The notes: generated from the letters alone by a model not told the origin. Counted from the first letter of the stretch, positions 29,458 through 39,879 are shown. The stretch: DNA of 64,000 bases from Bacteroidota bacterium (GCA_016715425.1 JADKAC010000006.1:1-64000); one strand, 5' to 3'. A program made the numbers and translations.

Positions 29458-30702
29458 ATGTTATTTAATGATCTCGGTATCATTGAGCCCATATTGAAGG
29501 CTCTTGCGCAGGAAGGTTATACTCAGCCTACGCCTATTCAACAACAAGCTATTCCCGCTGCATTGCAAGGAAGAGACATTTTGGGATGTGCCCAAACAGG
29601 AACAGGGAAAACAGCAGCATTTGCTATTCCTATTATTCAACAACTCACATTAAACAAACCAAAAGATCAACGTAAACAAGTGCGTGCTTTGATACTTACA
29701 CCTACCAGAGAGTTGGCTATTCAAATTGCAGAAAGTTTTGCGGTGTATGGCAAAAACACACAAATACACAACACAGTTATTTTTGGAGGGGTATCTCAAT
29801 TTAATCAAACACAACAGTTGCGAAAAGGTATTGATGTAATCATTGCAACACCAGGTCGTTTACTCGATCTAATGAATCAAGGATTTATTCATTTAAATCA
29901 ATTACAACATTTTGTTTTAGATGAAGCAGACCGAATGTTGGATATGGGTTTTATCAATGATGTAAAAAAAGTAATTGCAAAGTTGCCAGCGAAAAAACAA
30001 ACATTATTCTTTTCAGCAACAATGCCACCTGAGATTGCTTCACTTGCAAATGCATTATTAGTGAACCCGGAACAGGTTACAGTTACGCCAGTTTCTTCAA
30101 CCGTGGAAATAATAGATCAATCAATTTTCCAAGTATCGAAAGAAAATAAAAAAGCATTGCTTTTGCATTTACTTCAAGATGAAAATATTAAAAACGCATT
30201 GGTATTTACACGTACAAAACATGGTGCAGATAAAGTAGCAAAAGATTTAAATCGCAGTGGTATTCGTGCTGAAGCATTACATGGAAATAAATCGCAGAAC
30301 GCTCGACAGAATGCACTCAATAATTTTAAGAATAACAAATGTCGTGTATTAGTCGCAACAGAAATTGCTGCACGTGGAATTGATATTGATGAGTTGTCGC
30401 ATGTAATTAATTTTGACTTGCCCAACATTCCCGAAAGCTATGTGCATCGTATTGGCCGCACCGGTCGTGCAGGATTATCCGGTAAAGCAATTTCTTTTTG
30501 TGATCATGAAGAGCATGCTTATCTGAAGGATATACAGAAGCTCACCAAGCAAATAATTCCTGTGGTGAGTGAGCATCCTTTTCATTTGCATATTGCCAGT
30601 AAAACAATTCCTGCTGAGAATAAAACTCAAGGTTCAAATGGAAATCGCAATAAGTGGAATAAATTTAAAAGCAATCGCAACTTTAATCGCAAAGCGGTTT
30701 AG
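29458..30702 (+). CDS. rhlE: DEAD-box ATP-dependent RNA helicase, RhlE type
   Basis: This 414-residue helicase has all core motifs: the Q motif (YTQPTPIQQQAIP), motif I AQTGTGKT, PTRELA, TPGR, DEAD in VLDEADRMLDMGF, SAT, and the C-terminal ARGIDI and HRIGRTGRAG. A short basic Asn/Lys-rich tail (NRNKWNKFKSNRNFNRKAV) suits RNA binding and is typical of RhlE. It unwinds RNA during ribosome assembly or RNA decay. It sits near a second DEAD-box gene of the DeaD type at 31707-33419. A rho-independent terminator follows. Confidence 0.92.
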   Translation: MLFNDLGIIEPILKALAQEGYTQPTPIQQQAIPAALQGRDILGCAQTGTGKTAAFAIPIIQQLTLNKPKDQRKQVRALILTPTRELAIQIAESFAVYGKNTQIHNTVIFGGVSQFNQTQQLRKGIDVIIATPGRLLDLMNQGFIHLNQLQHFVLDEADRMLDMGFINDVKKVIAKLPAKKQTLFFSATMPPEIASLANALLVNPEQVTVTPVSSTVEIIDQSIFQVSKENKKALLLHLLQDENIKNALVFTRTKHGADKVAKDLNRSGIRAEALHGNKSQNARQNALNNFKNNKCRVLVATEIAARGIDIDELSHVINFDLPNIPESYVHRIGRTGRAGLSGKAISFCDHEEHAYLKDIQKLTKQIIPVVSEHPFHLHIASKTIPAENKTQGSNGNRNKWNKFKSNRNFNRKAV

Positions 30703-30720
30703 GAAGTAATAGTTACAATA

Positions 30721-30765
30721 AAAAACTGGCAAGTGTAATGAATACATTTTGTCAGTTTTTTTTTT
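30721..30765 (+). terminator. Rho-independent terminator after rhlE
   Basis: AAAAACTG pairs with CAGTTTTT, with a mostly paired inner part (CAAGTGT/ACATTTTG), and a run of T follows to 30765. Confidence 0.75.
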
Positions 30766-30845
30766 ACAAAAAAATCACTCAGTGAATAGTATAAAAAATA
30801 TAATTTGTAAACAGAAATAAACTAATTTTATACTAATTCTACCCT

Positions 30846-31529
30846 ATGAATATGAAAGTAAATGCTATTATGACTGGCGCCACAGGAATGGTTGGCAAAG
30901 GTGTTCTGTTAACCTGTCTGGAAAACGAAAATGTAGATTCCATTTTATTAATAAGCCGAAAACCCATTGGAATTAAGCATCCCAAAATGAAAGAAATTCT
31001 TCCTCAGGATTTTTATGACTTGAGTTCAATCAGTAATCAACTGAATGGATATAACGCATGTTTTTTCTGTCTGGGTATTTCTGCTCTTGGAATGAAGGAA
31101 GTGGATTACAAATGGATAACTTTTGACCTTACACTTTCTATTGCAAACACTTTAATTGCTTTAAATCCGGATATGGTATTTTGCTATGTTTCTGGACAAG
31201 GCACAGATACTTCCGGAAAGAAAAAAATTATGTGGGCAAGAGTGAAAGGCTCAACAGAAAATGCATTGCTTGCCATGCCTTTTAAAGGCGCTTATATGTT
31301 CCGGCCCGGGTTTATACAGCGAATGAAAGGAGTGCGATCAAGTACTGCTTTTTACAATGGAATTTATAGTGTAATCAATCCCATACTGCCGGCTGCAAAA
31401 TCCTTGTTTCCAAATAGTATAACCAGTAATTATCAAATTGGAATGGCAATGATAAATTGTGTTTTGTTTGGATATGAAAAACATCAATTGGGAAATACAG
31501 ACATAAATTTATTAGCTGCAATGAAGTGA
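30846..31529 (+). CDS. NAD(P)-binding Rossmann protein (epimerase-like)
   Basis: This 227-residue protein starts with the dinucleotide motif MTGATGMVGKGVL (GxxGxxG) and continues with FFCLGISA and FCYVSGQGTD, as in the short NAD-dependent epimerase/oxidoreductase relatives of eukaryotic HTATIP2. A YxxxK is not evident, but ARVKGSTENALL holds a lysine in the matching region. Reaction unknown. Cytosolic and monocistronic. Confidence 0.75.
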   Translation: MNMKVNAIMTGATGMVGKGVLLTCLENENVDSILLISRKPIGIKHPKMKEILPQDFYDLSSISNQLNGYNACFFCLGISALGMKEVDYKWITFDLTLSIANTLIALNPDMVFCYVSGQGTDTSGKKKIMWARVKGSTENALLAMPFKGAYMFRPGFIQRMKGVRSSTAFYNGIYSVINPILPAAKSLFPNSITSNYQIGMAMINCVLFGYEKHQLGNTDINLLAAMK

Positions 31530-31706
31530 TGAATTATATTGTAAGCAAGTATTTTATTTTCTATAACTTCTACCATATTTTAGTCTTATAAAAAGATTTA
31601 AAAATATAATTTAAAAAAATATTACAGGATGTTGAAGGACAAATAAAAATGGCTTTCCTGATTTACAAAAAAGCCATTAATAATATATAAGTCCAATTAC
31701 AGAATC

Positions 31707-33419
31707 TTAACGTCTGCCTTTTGATTTACTTCTTTTAATTTTATTTTCATGATCACCTCGTGATTCATTGCGTTGTTCTCCTCTTTGTTCTAATCTCACC
31801 TTTCTACCTTGATAAATAATTTTACCTGAAAATGCTTTTACCACTTTAGGAGTTACCTGTTGTTTTACTTCAAAAAAGGAATACGCCCCTTTCACATTTA
31901 ACCATACAATATCATGCTTATCAATACCTGCAGTGGAAGCAATAAAACTGGCTAATGATTTATTATCCAGTCCATCCATTTTACCAATATTTAAAAACAA
32001 TTTGGCTACATCCCCACCACGGGAATCATAATTTCTATCATCTCTTGATGCATCCACATTCAGATCGGGAGCATTTTTATAGTAGTCCAAAAAGCGATTA
32101 AACTCCAGCGAAACAAAACGCTTTATTAATTCCTGCTTACTCAATTCTTGCAACTCAGTATAGATGCCATCCATAAATTTTGAAATAGCCTCCTCATTCA
32201 CTTCCACATCATGCACTTTATGAATCATGGCCATTAACTGACGCTCACATACTTCAAACCCGTTAGGAATTTTCATTAAAGTAAACTTGCGTTTTATCTT
32301 TTTTTCAAGCTGCGAAATTTTACCTTTTTCCCGTAAATTAATTATTGAAATAGAAACACCTTTTTTTCCCGCTCTTGCTGTACGTCCGCTGCGGTGAATA
32401 TAATTTTCTAACTCGTCGGGTAAATTATAATTAATGACATGCGACACATCGTTCACATCAATACCACGAGCTGCCACATCAGTTGCAATCAACATTTGCA
32501 AGGAGCGACTACGATAGCGACTCATCACATAATCACGCTGTTGTTGAGAGAGATCTCCATGCAATGAATCGGCATTATAACCATCCTTTATTAATGCATC
32601 AGCCACTTGTTGCGTTTCTATTTTTGTACGACAAAAAACGATTGCAAAAATCTCAGGATTATAATCCGCAATTCTTTTTAATGCCGCATATTTATCTTTT
32701 GCCTGCACCACATAATACAAGTGTTCAATATTTTCATTTCCCTGATTTTTTATGCCCGCTGTTAACTCCACCGGGTTATGCATATACTTGCGAGAAATAC
32801 GCAACACTTCATCCGGCATTGTTGCAGAAAACAACCATGTAGTTTTATTAGAAGCAGTGGCTGATAATATCATGTCCAAATCTTCTTTGAAACCCATATT
32901 CAACATTTCATCTGCCTCATCGAGTACTACATATTTTATAGCAGAGAGATTGATAATATTTTTTCTTGATAACAAATCAACCATACGACCGGGAGTAGCT
33001 ACAATAATTTGTGAGCCCCGTTTTATTTCTGTTATCTGATCACGGATACTTGCGCCGCCATACACAGCAGTTACATTTACTCCAAACTGATATTTTGCAA
33101 AGCTTTTCAGATCACGTGTTATCTGCATGCAAAGTTCACGGGTGGGACATAGTATAAGTGCTTGTGTGTTATCCGAAGTAAAATCTAATAAGGTAAGCAT
33201 TGGTAAACCAAAAGCAGCAGTTTTTCCTGTGCCTGTTTGTGCAAGAGCCACTATATCGGAATTACCGGTAAGCAGTTGAGGAATTACTTTTTGTTGGATG
33301 GGTGTTGGCGTTTCATAGCCCATTTCGGCTATTGCCTGAAGAACAGATTTATTCAGTCCTCCTTCTGAAAATGATTGCATATAAATTTGTTTAGGTTGCC
33401 CGTGAGTAGAATTCGACAA
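31707..33419 (-). CDS. deaD: DEAD-box ATP-dependent RNA helicase, DeaD/CsdA type
   Basis: This 570-residue helicase has the Q motif YETPTPIQQKVIP, AQTGTGKT, PTRELC, TPGRM, VLDEADEMLNMGF, SAT, and in domain 2 ATDVAARGIDV and HRSGRTARAG. The C-terminal third contains a DbpA-type RNA-binding RRM (VAKLFLNIGKMDGL, VWLNVKGAYSFFEV) and a basic tail ending KRSKSKGRR. DeaD helps 50S assembly and translation at low temperature. About 85 bases of leader lie between a TACTTTTG box and the start codon. Confidence 0.92.
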   Translation of the reverse strand: MSNSTHGQPKQIYMQSFSEGGLNKSVLQAIAEMGYETPTPIQQKVIPQLLTGNSDIVALAQTGTGKTAAFGLPMLTLLDFTSDNTQALILCPTRELCMQITRDLKSFAKYQFGVNVTAVYGGASIRDQITEIKRGSQIIVATPGRMVDLLSRKNIINLSAIKYVVLDEADEMLNMGFKEDLDMILSATASNKTTWLFSATMPDEVLRISRKYMHNPVELTAGIKNQGNENIEHLYYVVQAKDKYAALKRIADYNPEIFAIVFCRTKIETQQVADALIKDGYNADSLHGDLSQQQRDYVMSRYRSRSLQMLIATDVAARGIDVNDVSHVINYNLPDELENYIHRSGRTARAGKKGVSISIINLREKGKISQLEKKIKRKFTLMKIPNGFEVCERQLMAMIHKVHDVEVNEEAISKFMDGIYTELQELSKQELIKRFVSLEFNRFLDYYKNAPDLNVDASRDDRNYDSRGGDVAKLFLNIGKMDGLDNKSLASFIASTAGIDKHDIVWLNVKGAYSFFEVKQQVTPKVVKAFSGKIIYQGRKVRLEQRGEQRNESRGDHENKIKRSKSKGRR

Positions 33420-33503
33420 CCATTTTTGAATCTTACCGACTAAAGTGTATTCTGAATGGAACTGTAAACTCGCCTCGGTGTAGGCTTATAAGTTTTAACA
33501 GTG

Positions 33504-33511
33504 CAAAAGTA
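33504..33511 (-). promoter_or_regulatory. -7 box for deaD
   Basis: On the minus strand TACTTTTG fits TAnnTTTG and lies about 85 bases before the deaD start, leaving a long 5' leader. No TTG with proper spacing was found. Confidence 0.4.
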
Positions 33512-33671
33512 GTGGATTAGCGGCAATTTTTTTTCTAATTGATAAATACATTGTATGATAAGATTGATAATTGACTATAACAATCTCCCATTATCTTTTA
33601 ACAATCATTCATAATTTTTATTAAATGGCTATCCTATTATTATTATTATTCCACATTGCAATTATATAAAT

Positions 33672-33750
33672 AAAAAAAGCCGGAATACTCAGGAGAGATT
33701 TATCACTTCAATTATAAAAATCGAAGTTATGAATCGCTGAATATTCCGGC
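33672..33750 (-). terminator. Terminator after the G8-domain gene
   Basis: On the minus strand the arm GCCGGAATATTCAG (33737-33750) pairs at 13 of 14 positions with CTGAGTATTCCGGC (33679-33692), followed by seven T. The long loop carries a second small hairpin (ACTTCGAT/ATTGAAGT). Confidence 0.7.
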
Positions 33751-33779
33751 AGCAATTAGAGCCTGCTATAAAAGAAAGT

Positions 33780-36700
33780 TTAGAATATTACTAACTTATC
33801 TGTTACAAAAGTTTCGCTATTACTTGCTTTAATAATATAAGTACCGGCTGCAATATCACTGATATCAAATTGCACTACTGAATTACCAGTATCACCCGTA
33901 ACAGTTTTACTCACAATCAATTTTCCTGCAAGATCATATATACTCAGTTTTACATCCTGCTCTGTTTCGCAATACATCATTACTTGTATTACTTCATCTG
34001 CCGGATTAGGATATACGCTTGCGAGTAAATCGTTTTCGTTGTCAATGCCATTACCTTCTCTGGTCAACAAAGTTGTAAAGGACATTCCACTTGAATTCGG
34101 CTTCCAACCTTCAGCACATTCAGTGCGTACTCCCCATGTATAAGAAGCGCCACTATTAAGTCCTGTAATAGTTATTGAGTTTTTCAAAGTGTAGGCAATA
34201 GTCCATTTTGTATCGGTATCCAATTTATAAGAAACCTTATAGTTTAATGCACCCGGAATTGCATTCCAGCTAAACATGGCAGTATTATCAGTAACATAAT
34301 TTGTTGCCAATATTGTTGGTGAAGTACATTCGCTTCCATCTATCGGAGTAGTGAATTTATTAGTTAAAGAATATTCAGTATAAACGTCATCGCATAACGC
34401 ACTCACCATCCACTGATAACGAGTATTCGGAGTTAAACTTTTCAACTCTAAATAGGTGTTGTTGACAGTATCAATTATCCAAATTCCACTATTTGCTTTG
34501 TGTTTAACAAGGTAAGAATTTGCACCTACATTGTCCCATACTAAAGTTGCAGATGTAGAAAATAATTCGTCGGCAAAACCACCTTCAGGTATTTCACATT
34601 TACAAGGCAGACAAACATTATCCAAAGCAGAAGTATCACTTTGTCCTGATTTTAAATTACTGGATGAGAAACGGACAATGATAAACTGATAGCCATCGCC
34701 AAAATCTACATCTCTTTTAAATGTTGTCCAGCCAAAAGCAGCAGTTCCAAAATCTTCCTGAAAAAGTAAGTCATAAGAAAATGTAGAATCATTATTATTC
34801 CACTTTGTAATCTGTCCGGATACTGCAGGATCTTTATATTCAAATTCACCATTCACACCATATACTTCGGCTATTAACTGATTATCATCCGGAGTTCTTC
34901 CTTGATTTTTTGCTTGAAAAGAAAACTCTACTATTCCTTTTCTTAAGTAATCATCTTGTATAACTTGTAGAATGGGTTTTTGATTTCCCACACTCAAGCC
35001 AAGACTAATTTTTCCATTTACTAGTCTCCAGTTACCCGTATTTATCCAACCTTTTGCAATAGAAGCCGGGCTGGAATTGGCCATACTGGTTACATCAATT
35101 TCACTACCTTCAAAACCGGAATTTACAATTGCATTTTTATAATCTGCTGTTTCCACATACACATTTTTTGTAATGGAACTTGTCTGGCCTTTACAATCGT
35201 AAACAGTTAGTGTAACAGGAAAGGAACCATTCGAAGGAAATTGATAGTACGCATCTGTACCATAAAACTCTGATCCATCGGATAATGTCCAAACAGCGGC
35301 AGCAATACCATTACCGGCAGTATTTACCACTTGGTCCAGATCATAAGATAACATGGAAGCATCCAGATGAATTGTTTTGTTACCGCTTTGAGTATAAGTA
35401 AAATCTGCAATTGGACTTAAATCAGGTAATGTAGAACTAAAAGAAGGGTTACCTGAAACCTCGAAATATTTCGCAAAAACAAATGATTCAGTTTCATAAT
35501 ATTCATTGATGCCATCCTCGGGAACAATTACGTAATTAATATTTGATAATGATCCGCCAATTAATTTTGTAGTGCGATAATTATTTTCTTTATCATCCCA
35601 CATTAATTTATCATCCGTACGGAAAGATAATATTCCTTTATTCCATCCTTCCACTTGTAAATTCTCATAAATATAATTGCTTCCACCTGCACCTGCTCCG
35701 GAATAAAATGCATATCCTGATGAAGGAGCTGCCGCATCTACTGTTTCAAATCTATTTTCAAGATCGCCGAGTAATAATCCGCTTTTAAAGTGTACCTGAC
35801 TGGAATAGGATAAATGAAATCCGGTAGTATAAATAGCCCAAAATTTAAAACCTTCAATTACTGTGTGTTTATCATGTGTGAAATCCTGATACTTGTTTGA
35901 AGCAAAACCTCCTACATCATCATCATTGGTCATATGTGCCCAAATAGAAAACCCAATAGATGAATTATACACGATAGAACCTACATTACTTCTTAATGGA
36001 ATTACAGCCTGATACATTGATTCATTTGCACCGGCAATGGTGTGATCTAGTAATGTGCTGGTTGGAATAAGGTATCTTTTGTTATCAGGAAGTAATTCAT
36101 GCTCTGTAAATAGGAAAAAGCCTGACCCTGCGCATGATGCTGCAATATTATAAGCGTAATCAATATTAGGTGATTGAAGCCAATAGCCTGTTCCATCATA
36201 TCCAAAATCAAACACTAAAACTCTGTCTGTCATTATAAAACCGGAATTATCAAACAAACCTTTTACTGCCATATTATATGTCATGGAACCTATTTCATTT
36301 CCATCTTCGGTAACAAAAGCCGAACCTTTGAAATTATAAGCAACATTATGATCCATAGTTACAAAGCTCTGATGATTTACAAAGCCCCAACCCGGTGTAC
36401 CATCAACCACACAGTCATACACATTTGCAGGTGTTACAGTATTATCAGACGGACCACCATGATGAAAATGGCATGCATATCTACCTCGTGGATTTCCACC
36501 CCCACTAATTAAATCTCCCATATCATTTACGATAGGATCGGTAACTAACATCCCTTTATTTGTGCGGCCGCAACCGAGAAACAATGTATTATTTATATCT
36601 ACATTTAATGTATGCATGAACATACAATGTCCTCTTTCGCTAAATGGAACTGTCTCCCAATTTTCAGTTCTGAATATTACATTGCGGGTAAGATTTGAAA

Positions 36701-37535
36701 CATGCATTTTCAATCCATATCCATCAGGTGGAGTATGATTAAATAATAACACAGAAGATAAATCCTGCATATTTTGAAAATATATTTCATTACCTGAAAT
36801 TGCTGTAATTATAAGCACTTCATCATGCTGCTTATTCTCATTATCTATTGCACCTGTAGTGCCGGTTGTAATACCTGCAATTACAAGCTTATCCCCCACA
36901 TTCCATCCTTCAGGAATGCTTGCCAATGTTAATTTATTACTACCTGCACTAGTACCGGAATTCATTTCAACATAAGGCGTTTTAAATGCACCACGACTTT
37001 CATATTCACCTTGCATAATAATGCCTTTACTCAATTTATAAGGATCCCAAATAGTGTTAATAGGACCTTGATCGGAGAATACAACTTCGCAGGTATAACT
37101 GCTTTGAACAGGATTTGCACTTGTACCCATCCTCAACTTACCTTCTGTGTCCACTACAATAGTTTCCACTACAAGTTTAGTATTGATGTTAGTGCTGAAT
37201 TTTAATTCACCATTAATACGCAGCCAATTAATTGCTTCGTTGCTGCTTCCATTATAGGTAATTGTAATATCATCGGGTATATATACATTTTCACCTGCTA
37301 CAGGTACATTACCGGAACTCCAGGTGGAGCCCGAAAACCAATTGCCATTTGCAATTGCAGTTTGTGTAGCACAGCAAATAGGCACTAATGCCATTACTTT
37401 ACAATGCTCACGTGTCATTGGATCCATCTCATCGCCGGTACAATCCATATCCATTACCATTTGACTGTGTAATGAAGTTGAAAAAAGAAGGCAGAGAATG
37501 AGTGTGTTGAGGAAAATTGAATTAGACTTTAGCAT
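33780..37535 (-). CDS. Secreted G8-domain, beta-helix, PKD and FN3 protein with T9SS tail
   Basis: This 1251-residue protein has a signal peptide (to about residue 25). A G8 domain follows (about 60-190: NWFSGSTWSSGNVPVAGENV, WLRINGELKF). A right-handed beta-helix region (about 200-690) contains repeated FVTEDGNEIG-like and HFHHGGPSDN segments. Next come a PKD-like domain (about 695-795, SPIADFTYTQ), a jelly-roll-like domain (about 805-970), two FN3 domains (about 978-1058 and 1067-1152) and a type A T9SS tail (VYPNPADEVIQVMMY). G8 plus beta-helix is the layout of vertebrate CEMIP/TMEM2, linked to hyaluronan breakdown. So a polysaccharide-binding or -degrading surface protein is likely, but the substrate is not shown. 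Confidence 0.8.
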   Translation of the reverse strand: MLKSNSIFLNTLILCLLFSTSLHSQMVMDMDCTGDEMDPMTREHCKVMALVPICCATQTAIANGNWFSGSTWSSGNVPVAGENVYIPDDITITYNGSSNEAINWLRINGELKFSTNINTKLVVETIVVDTEGKLRMGTSANPVQSSYTCEVVFSDQGPINTIWDPYKLSKGIIMQGEYESRGAFKTPYVEMNSGTSAGSNKLTLASIPEGWNVGDKLVIAGITTGTTGAIDNENKQHDEVLIITAISGNEIYFQNMQDLSSVLLFNHTPPDGYGLKMHVSNLTRNVIFRTENWETVPFSERGHCMFMHTLNVDINNTLFLGCGRTNKGMLVTDPIVNDMGDLISGGGNPRGRYACHFHHGGPSDNTVTPANVYDCVVDGTPGWGFVNHQSFVTMDHNVAYNFKGSAFVTEDGNEIGSMTYNMAVKGLFDNSGFIMTDRVLVFDFGYDGTGYWLQSPNIDYAYNIAASCAGSGFFLFTEHELLPDNKRYLIPTSTLLDHTIAGANESMYQAVIPLRSNVGSIVYNSSIGFSIWAHMTNDDDVGGFASNKYQDFTHDKHTVIEGFKFWAIYTTGFHLSYSSQVHFKSGLLLGDLENRFETVDAAAPSSGYAFYSGAGAGGSNYIYENLQVEGWNKGILSFRTDDKLMWDDKENNYRTTKLIGGSLSNINYVIVPEDGINEYYETESFVFAKYFEVSGNPSFSSTLPDLSPIADFTYTQSGNKTIHLDASMLSYDLDQVVNTAGNGIAAAVWTLSDGSEFYGTDAYYQFPSNGSFPVTLTVYDCKGQTSSITKNVYVETADYKNAIVNSGFEGSEIDVTSMANSSPASIAKGWINTGNWRLVNGKISLGLSVGNQKPILQVIQDDYLRKGIVEFSFQAKNQGRTPDDNQLIAEVYGVNGEFEYKDPAVSGQITKWNNNDSTFSYDLLFQEDFGTAAFGWTTFKRDVDFGDGYQFIIVRFSSSNLKSGQSDTSALDNVCLPCKCEIPEGGFADELFSTSATLVWDNVGANSYLVKHKANSGIWIIDTVNNTYLELKSLTPNTRYQWMVSALCDDVYTEYSLTNKFTTPIDGSECTSPTILATNYVTDNTAMFSWNAIPGALNYKVSYKLDTDTKWTIAYTLKNSITITGLNSGASYTWGVRTECAEGWKPNSSGMSFTTLLTREGNGIDNENDLLASVYPNPADEVIQVMMYCETEQDVKLSIYDLAGKLIVSKTVTGDTGNSVVQFDISDIAAGTYIIKASNSETFVTDKLVIF

Positions 37536-37967
37536 ACTAAATAATTAAAGGGTTAAGCAATAAAATTCTTCGTGTGTGTAGAGAAAAACTTAAATATTGT
37601 GTGTATGCTTCACAATCTGGTTCGACCGACTAAAATGATTAATTTCTTATCCGTTAATCAAATTATTAAGGCGAATGTAGAGTGTTATAAAATTCAGGGA
37701 AGAATCAAAAAACCGCTTGTGTGACAGTTATGAGGACGGGCAAAATTATTGTTTAGATTGAAAGATTTTCTATAAAGTTGTGGATTACTAAACGTCTTAC
37801 AAATATTTGACAGAAAACAACTATCTCAAAATGTAACCTTTGTTGAATTCAGGTAACTTATTTAGTACTATTCTAAATTTTGGCAATGTGTATAACATTT
37901 CAAATAAAGCCATTGATAATTAAAAGTAATCGCTCTACTTTGTAATCATAAACAAAATAAAACAATT
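37536..37967. promoter_or_regulatory. Divergent intergenic region with promoter for the barrel gene
   Basis: No gene in 432 bases. For the plus-strand gene, TTG (37913-37915) and TACTTTG (37936-37942) are separated by 20 bases, close to the Bacteroidota consensus. The same TACTTTGTAATC sequence recurs at the mazEF promoter (48467). The promoter of the G8 gene must also lie here but could not be pinned down. Confidence 0.5.
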
Positions 37968-38660
37968 ATGAAATTAAGATTATTTACAGTTGCCGCTGCT
38001 CTAATCATAGTAAGCATGGCACACGCTCAAATCTCAGTTGGTGTTGAAGTAGGACCTAACTTCGCTTCTCAATCCAGCGATGCTGATGGGTTCGAGGCTG
38101 GTTCAACTACAGGATTTTACTTCGGAATTCCGGTTGATATTATGCTGAGTGATAATATTTGTATTCAACCTTCTCTTGCGTTTATGCAGAAAGGATCTTC
38201 ATCAGAATATGAGTTTTCAGTACCAAATTTTTATGAAACATCTGTTGAAGCAGATTTTAAATTGAATTATCTTGAAATTCCAATTCTTGTTAATTATCTT
38301 ATTGGAAGCGGTAATATCAGACCTGTAATTGGCGTAGGCCCTTCTATTGGATTTGGAATGGGATATAAATCATCAGGAACATCTACCACAAAAACTACTG
38401 ATCCTTTTACGGGAGATGTTACTACTACCACTGATGACATAGATGATAGTGGTTCTTTTGAAGATGCAGGATTAAGTGGAATTGATTTCAGTGTTTTAAT
38501 TCAGGCAGGGGTATTGATGAGTGATGTAGGTCCTGGAAGTTTAGGTTTAAATTTAGGTTATATGCTTGGCCTTGCTAATATAAATGACGGTGGAGCTAAT
38601 ACATTAAATAACCGTGGGGTTAAAGTTGCGCTGATGTATAAATTTCCTATTGGAGGATAA
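37968..38660 (+). CDS. Outer-membrane beta-barrel protein
   Basis: This 230-residue protein has a signal peptide (LIIVSMAHAQ) and alternating amphipathic strands (ISVGVEVGPNFASQS, LNYLEIPILVNYLI, VIGVGPSIGFGMGYKS). It matches the OMP_b-brl_2/PorT-like barrel family of Bacteroidota. A Thr/Asp-rich insert (TTKTTDPFTGDVTTTTDD) looks like an exposed loop. The final strand, KVALMYKFPIGG, ends in an unusual glycine pair rather than an aromatic residue. Specific function unknown. Confidence 0.8.
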   Translation: MKLRLFTVAAALIIVSMAHAQISVGVEVGPNFASQSSDADGFEAGSTTGFYFGIPVDIMLSDNICIQPSLAFMQKGSSSEYEFSVPNFYETSVEADFKLNYLEIPILVNYLIGSGNIRPVIGVGPSIGFGMGYKSSGTSTTKTTDPFTGDVTTTTDDIDDSGSFEDAGLSGIDFSVLIQAGVLMSDVGPGSLGLNLGYMLGLANINDGGANTLNNRGVKVALMYKFPIGG

Positions 38661-38681
38661 AAATTAATAATAAATTTTTAG

Positions 38682-38710
38682 AAGCCGGTTCCATTGAGCC
38701 GGCTTTTTTT
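38682..38710 (+). terminator. Rho-independent terminator
   Basis: AAGCCGG and CCGGCTT form a perfect GC-rich stem around a 10-base loop, followed by seven T. Confidence 0.85.
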
Positions 38711-39031
38711 ATATGGTAATTCTTACCTGAAAAGCATATGGTAAACCAGGAGAATAAAAATTTATGAATCAACATCATTGTCCAGTTTACTGACACAATA
38801 CTAAAGGGATATTGTGTAAAAGAAAAAGTGTAGTGTCTTGCATTAAATCTGTTAGTTGTGGAAGTTTGCAAAGCATAGAGTAGAGCAGTTAGGAAAGCAG
38901 CTCTACAATTTTGGTAATCGAGAAGGATTTCATTTTTAAAGTTTTATTTATTCAAGTAATTAAACAATACTCTTATATAATATTTATCATGAAGACAATT
39001 TTCTTTTTTAAAATTTAAACAACTAAAACAA

Positions 39032-39760
39032 ATGATTATGAAAAGATTAACAACAACAGCATTTGCTGTACTTCTATTAACTGCATCTTTTGCGCAAAAG
39101 CCGGATGCAGGTGCTTTTACCATTGAAACACAAATAAATTTTCAAACCGGTACTGCACCCATAAATATTTTCACCCCAAATATCCGGGTAAGATATTTTA
39201 TGTCTCAAGATTTAGCCTTGCGTCTTCAATTCGCTTATTTAAGTGATAAAAACACTACAACAGTTACAGAAAATTTTGATGGAACCGGAGCCGAAGGTTC
39301 AGCAACTATGTCAAGTTCACTATTCACATTCAGACCGGGAATAGAAAAGCATTTTGCAGGCACTAATCGATTGGCTCCTTATATAGGTGCAGAACTAAAT
39401 ATACAAATGGGTAGCGCTAAAGAAACCTGGGATCAGGCCAACTTTGATGGCTTCAATTATTATTATGAAGAAGGAACCACTGCTGAAATTACAGGTGACT
39501 GGGCTTCTTCATTTCCAAATTGGAGTGCCGGTTCTACTATTGGACTTAACCTGTTAGCTGGTTTAGATTTCTATGTTATGGAAAATTTATATATCGGTGG
39601 TGAATTAGGCTGGGGCTTTAATTCCTTTTCCGGTAAAGATGTAGAGGGAACTCAAACAATTGATGGTGATACTTTTACTTTTACTTCTCCAGGTGCTAAA
39701 TCAAGTGGTTTTGCTATGGTGCCTTCCGGCTTTATAAGAGTGGGTTGGTTAATACAATAA
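39032..39760 (+). CDS. Outer-membrane beta-barrel protein
   Basis: This 242-residue protein has a signal peptide (FAVLLLTASFAQ) and barrel strands such as NIRVRYFMSQDLALRLQFAY, TFRPGIEKHF, LAPYIGAELNIQMG and LYIGGELGWGFNSF. It ends FIRVGWLIQ. It resembles the preceding barrel in type but not closely in sequence. Two starts are possible, ATG 39032 (MIMKRL) and ATG 39038 (MKRL), the second more usual before a signal peptide. It has its own terminator, so it is a separate transcription unit. Confidence 0.8.
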   Translation: MIMKRLTTTAFAVLLLTASFAQKPDAGAFTIETQINFQTGTAPINIFTPNIRVRYFMSQDLALRLQFAYLSDKNTTTVTENFDGTGAEGSATMSSSLFTFRPGIEKHFAGTNRLAPYIGAELNIQMGSAKETWDQANFDGFNYYYEEGTTAEITGDWASSFPNWSAGSTIGLNLLAGLDFYVMENLYIGGELGWGFNSFSGKDVEGTQTIDGDTFTFTSPGAKSSGFAMVPSGFIRVGWLIQ

Positions 39761-39782
39761 TATAAATTGGAATTAATTTTCA

Positions 39783-39821
39783 AGAGACTGTTTCTTTATT
39801 GATTCAGTCTCTTTCTTTTTT
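39783..39821 (+). terminator. Rho-independent terminator
   Basis: AGAGACTG (39783-39790) pairs with CAGTCTCT (39805-39812), followed by TTCTTTTTT. Confidence 0.8.
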
Positions 39822-39879
39822 AGAATATAATCACTTTTACAGAACAAAACATCTTAAGTATTCCCTTCCTGTTTTTACT

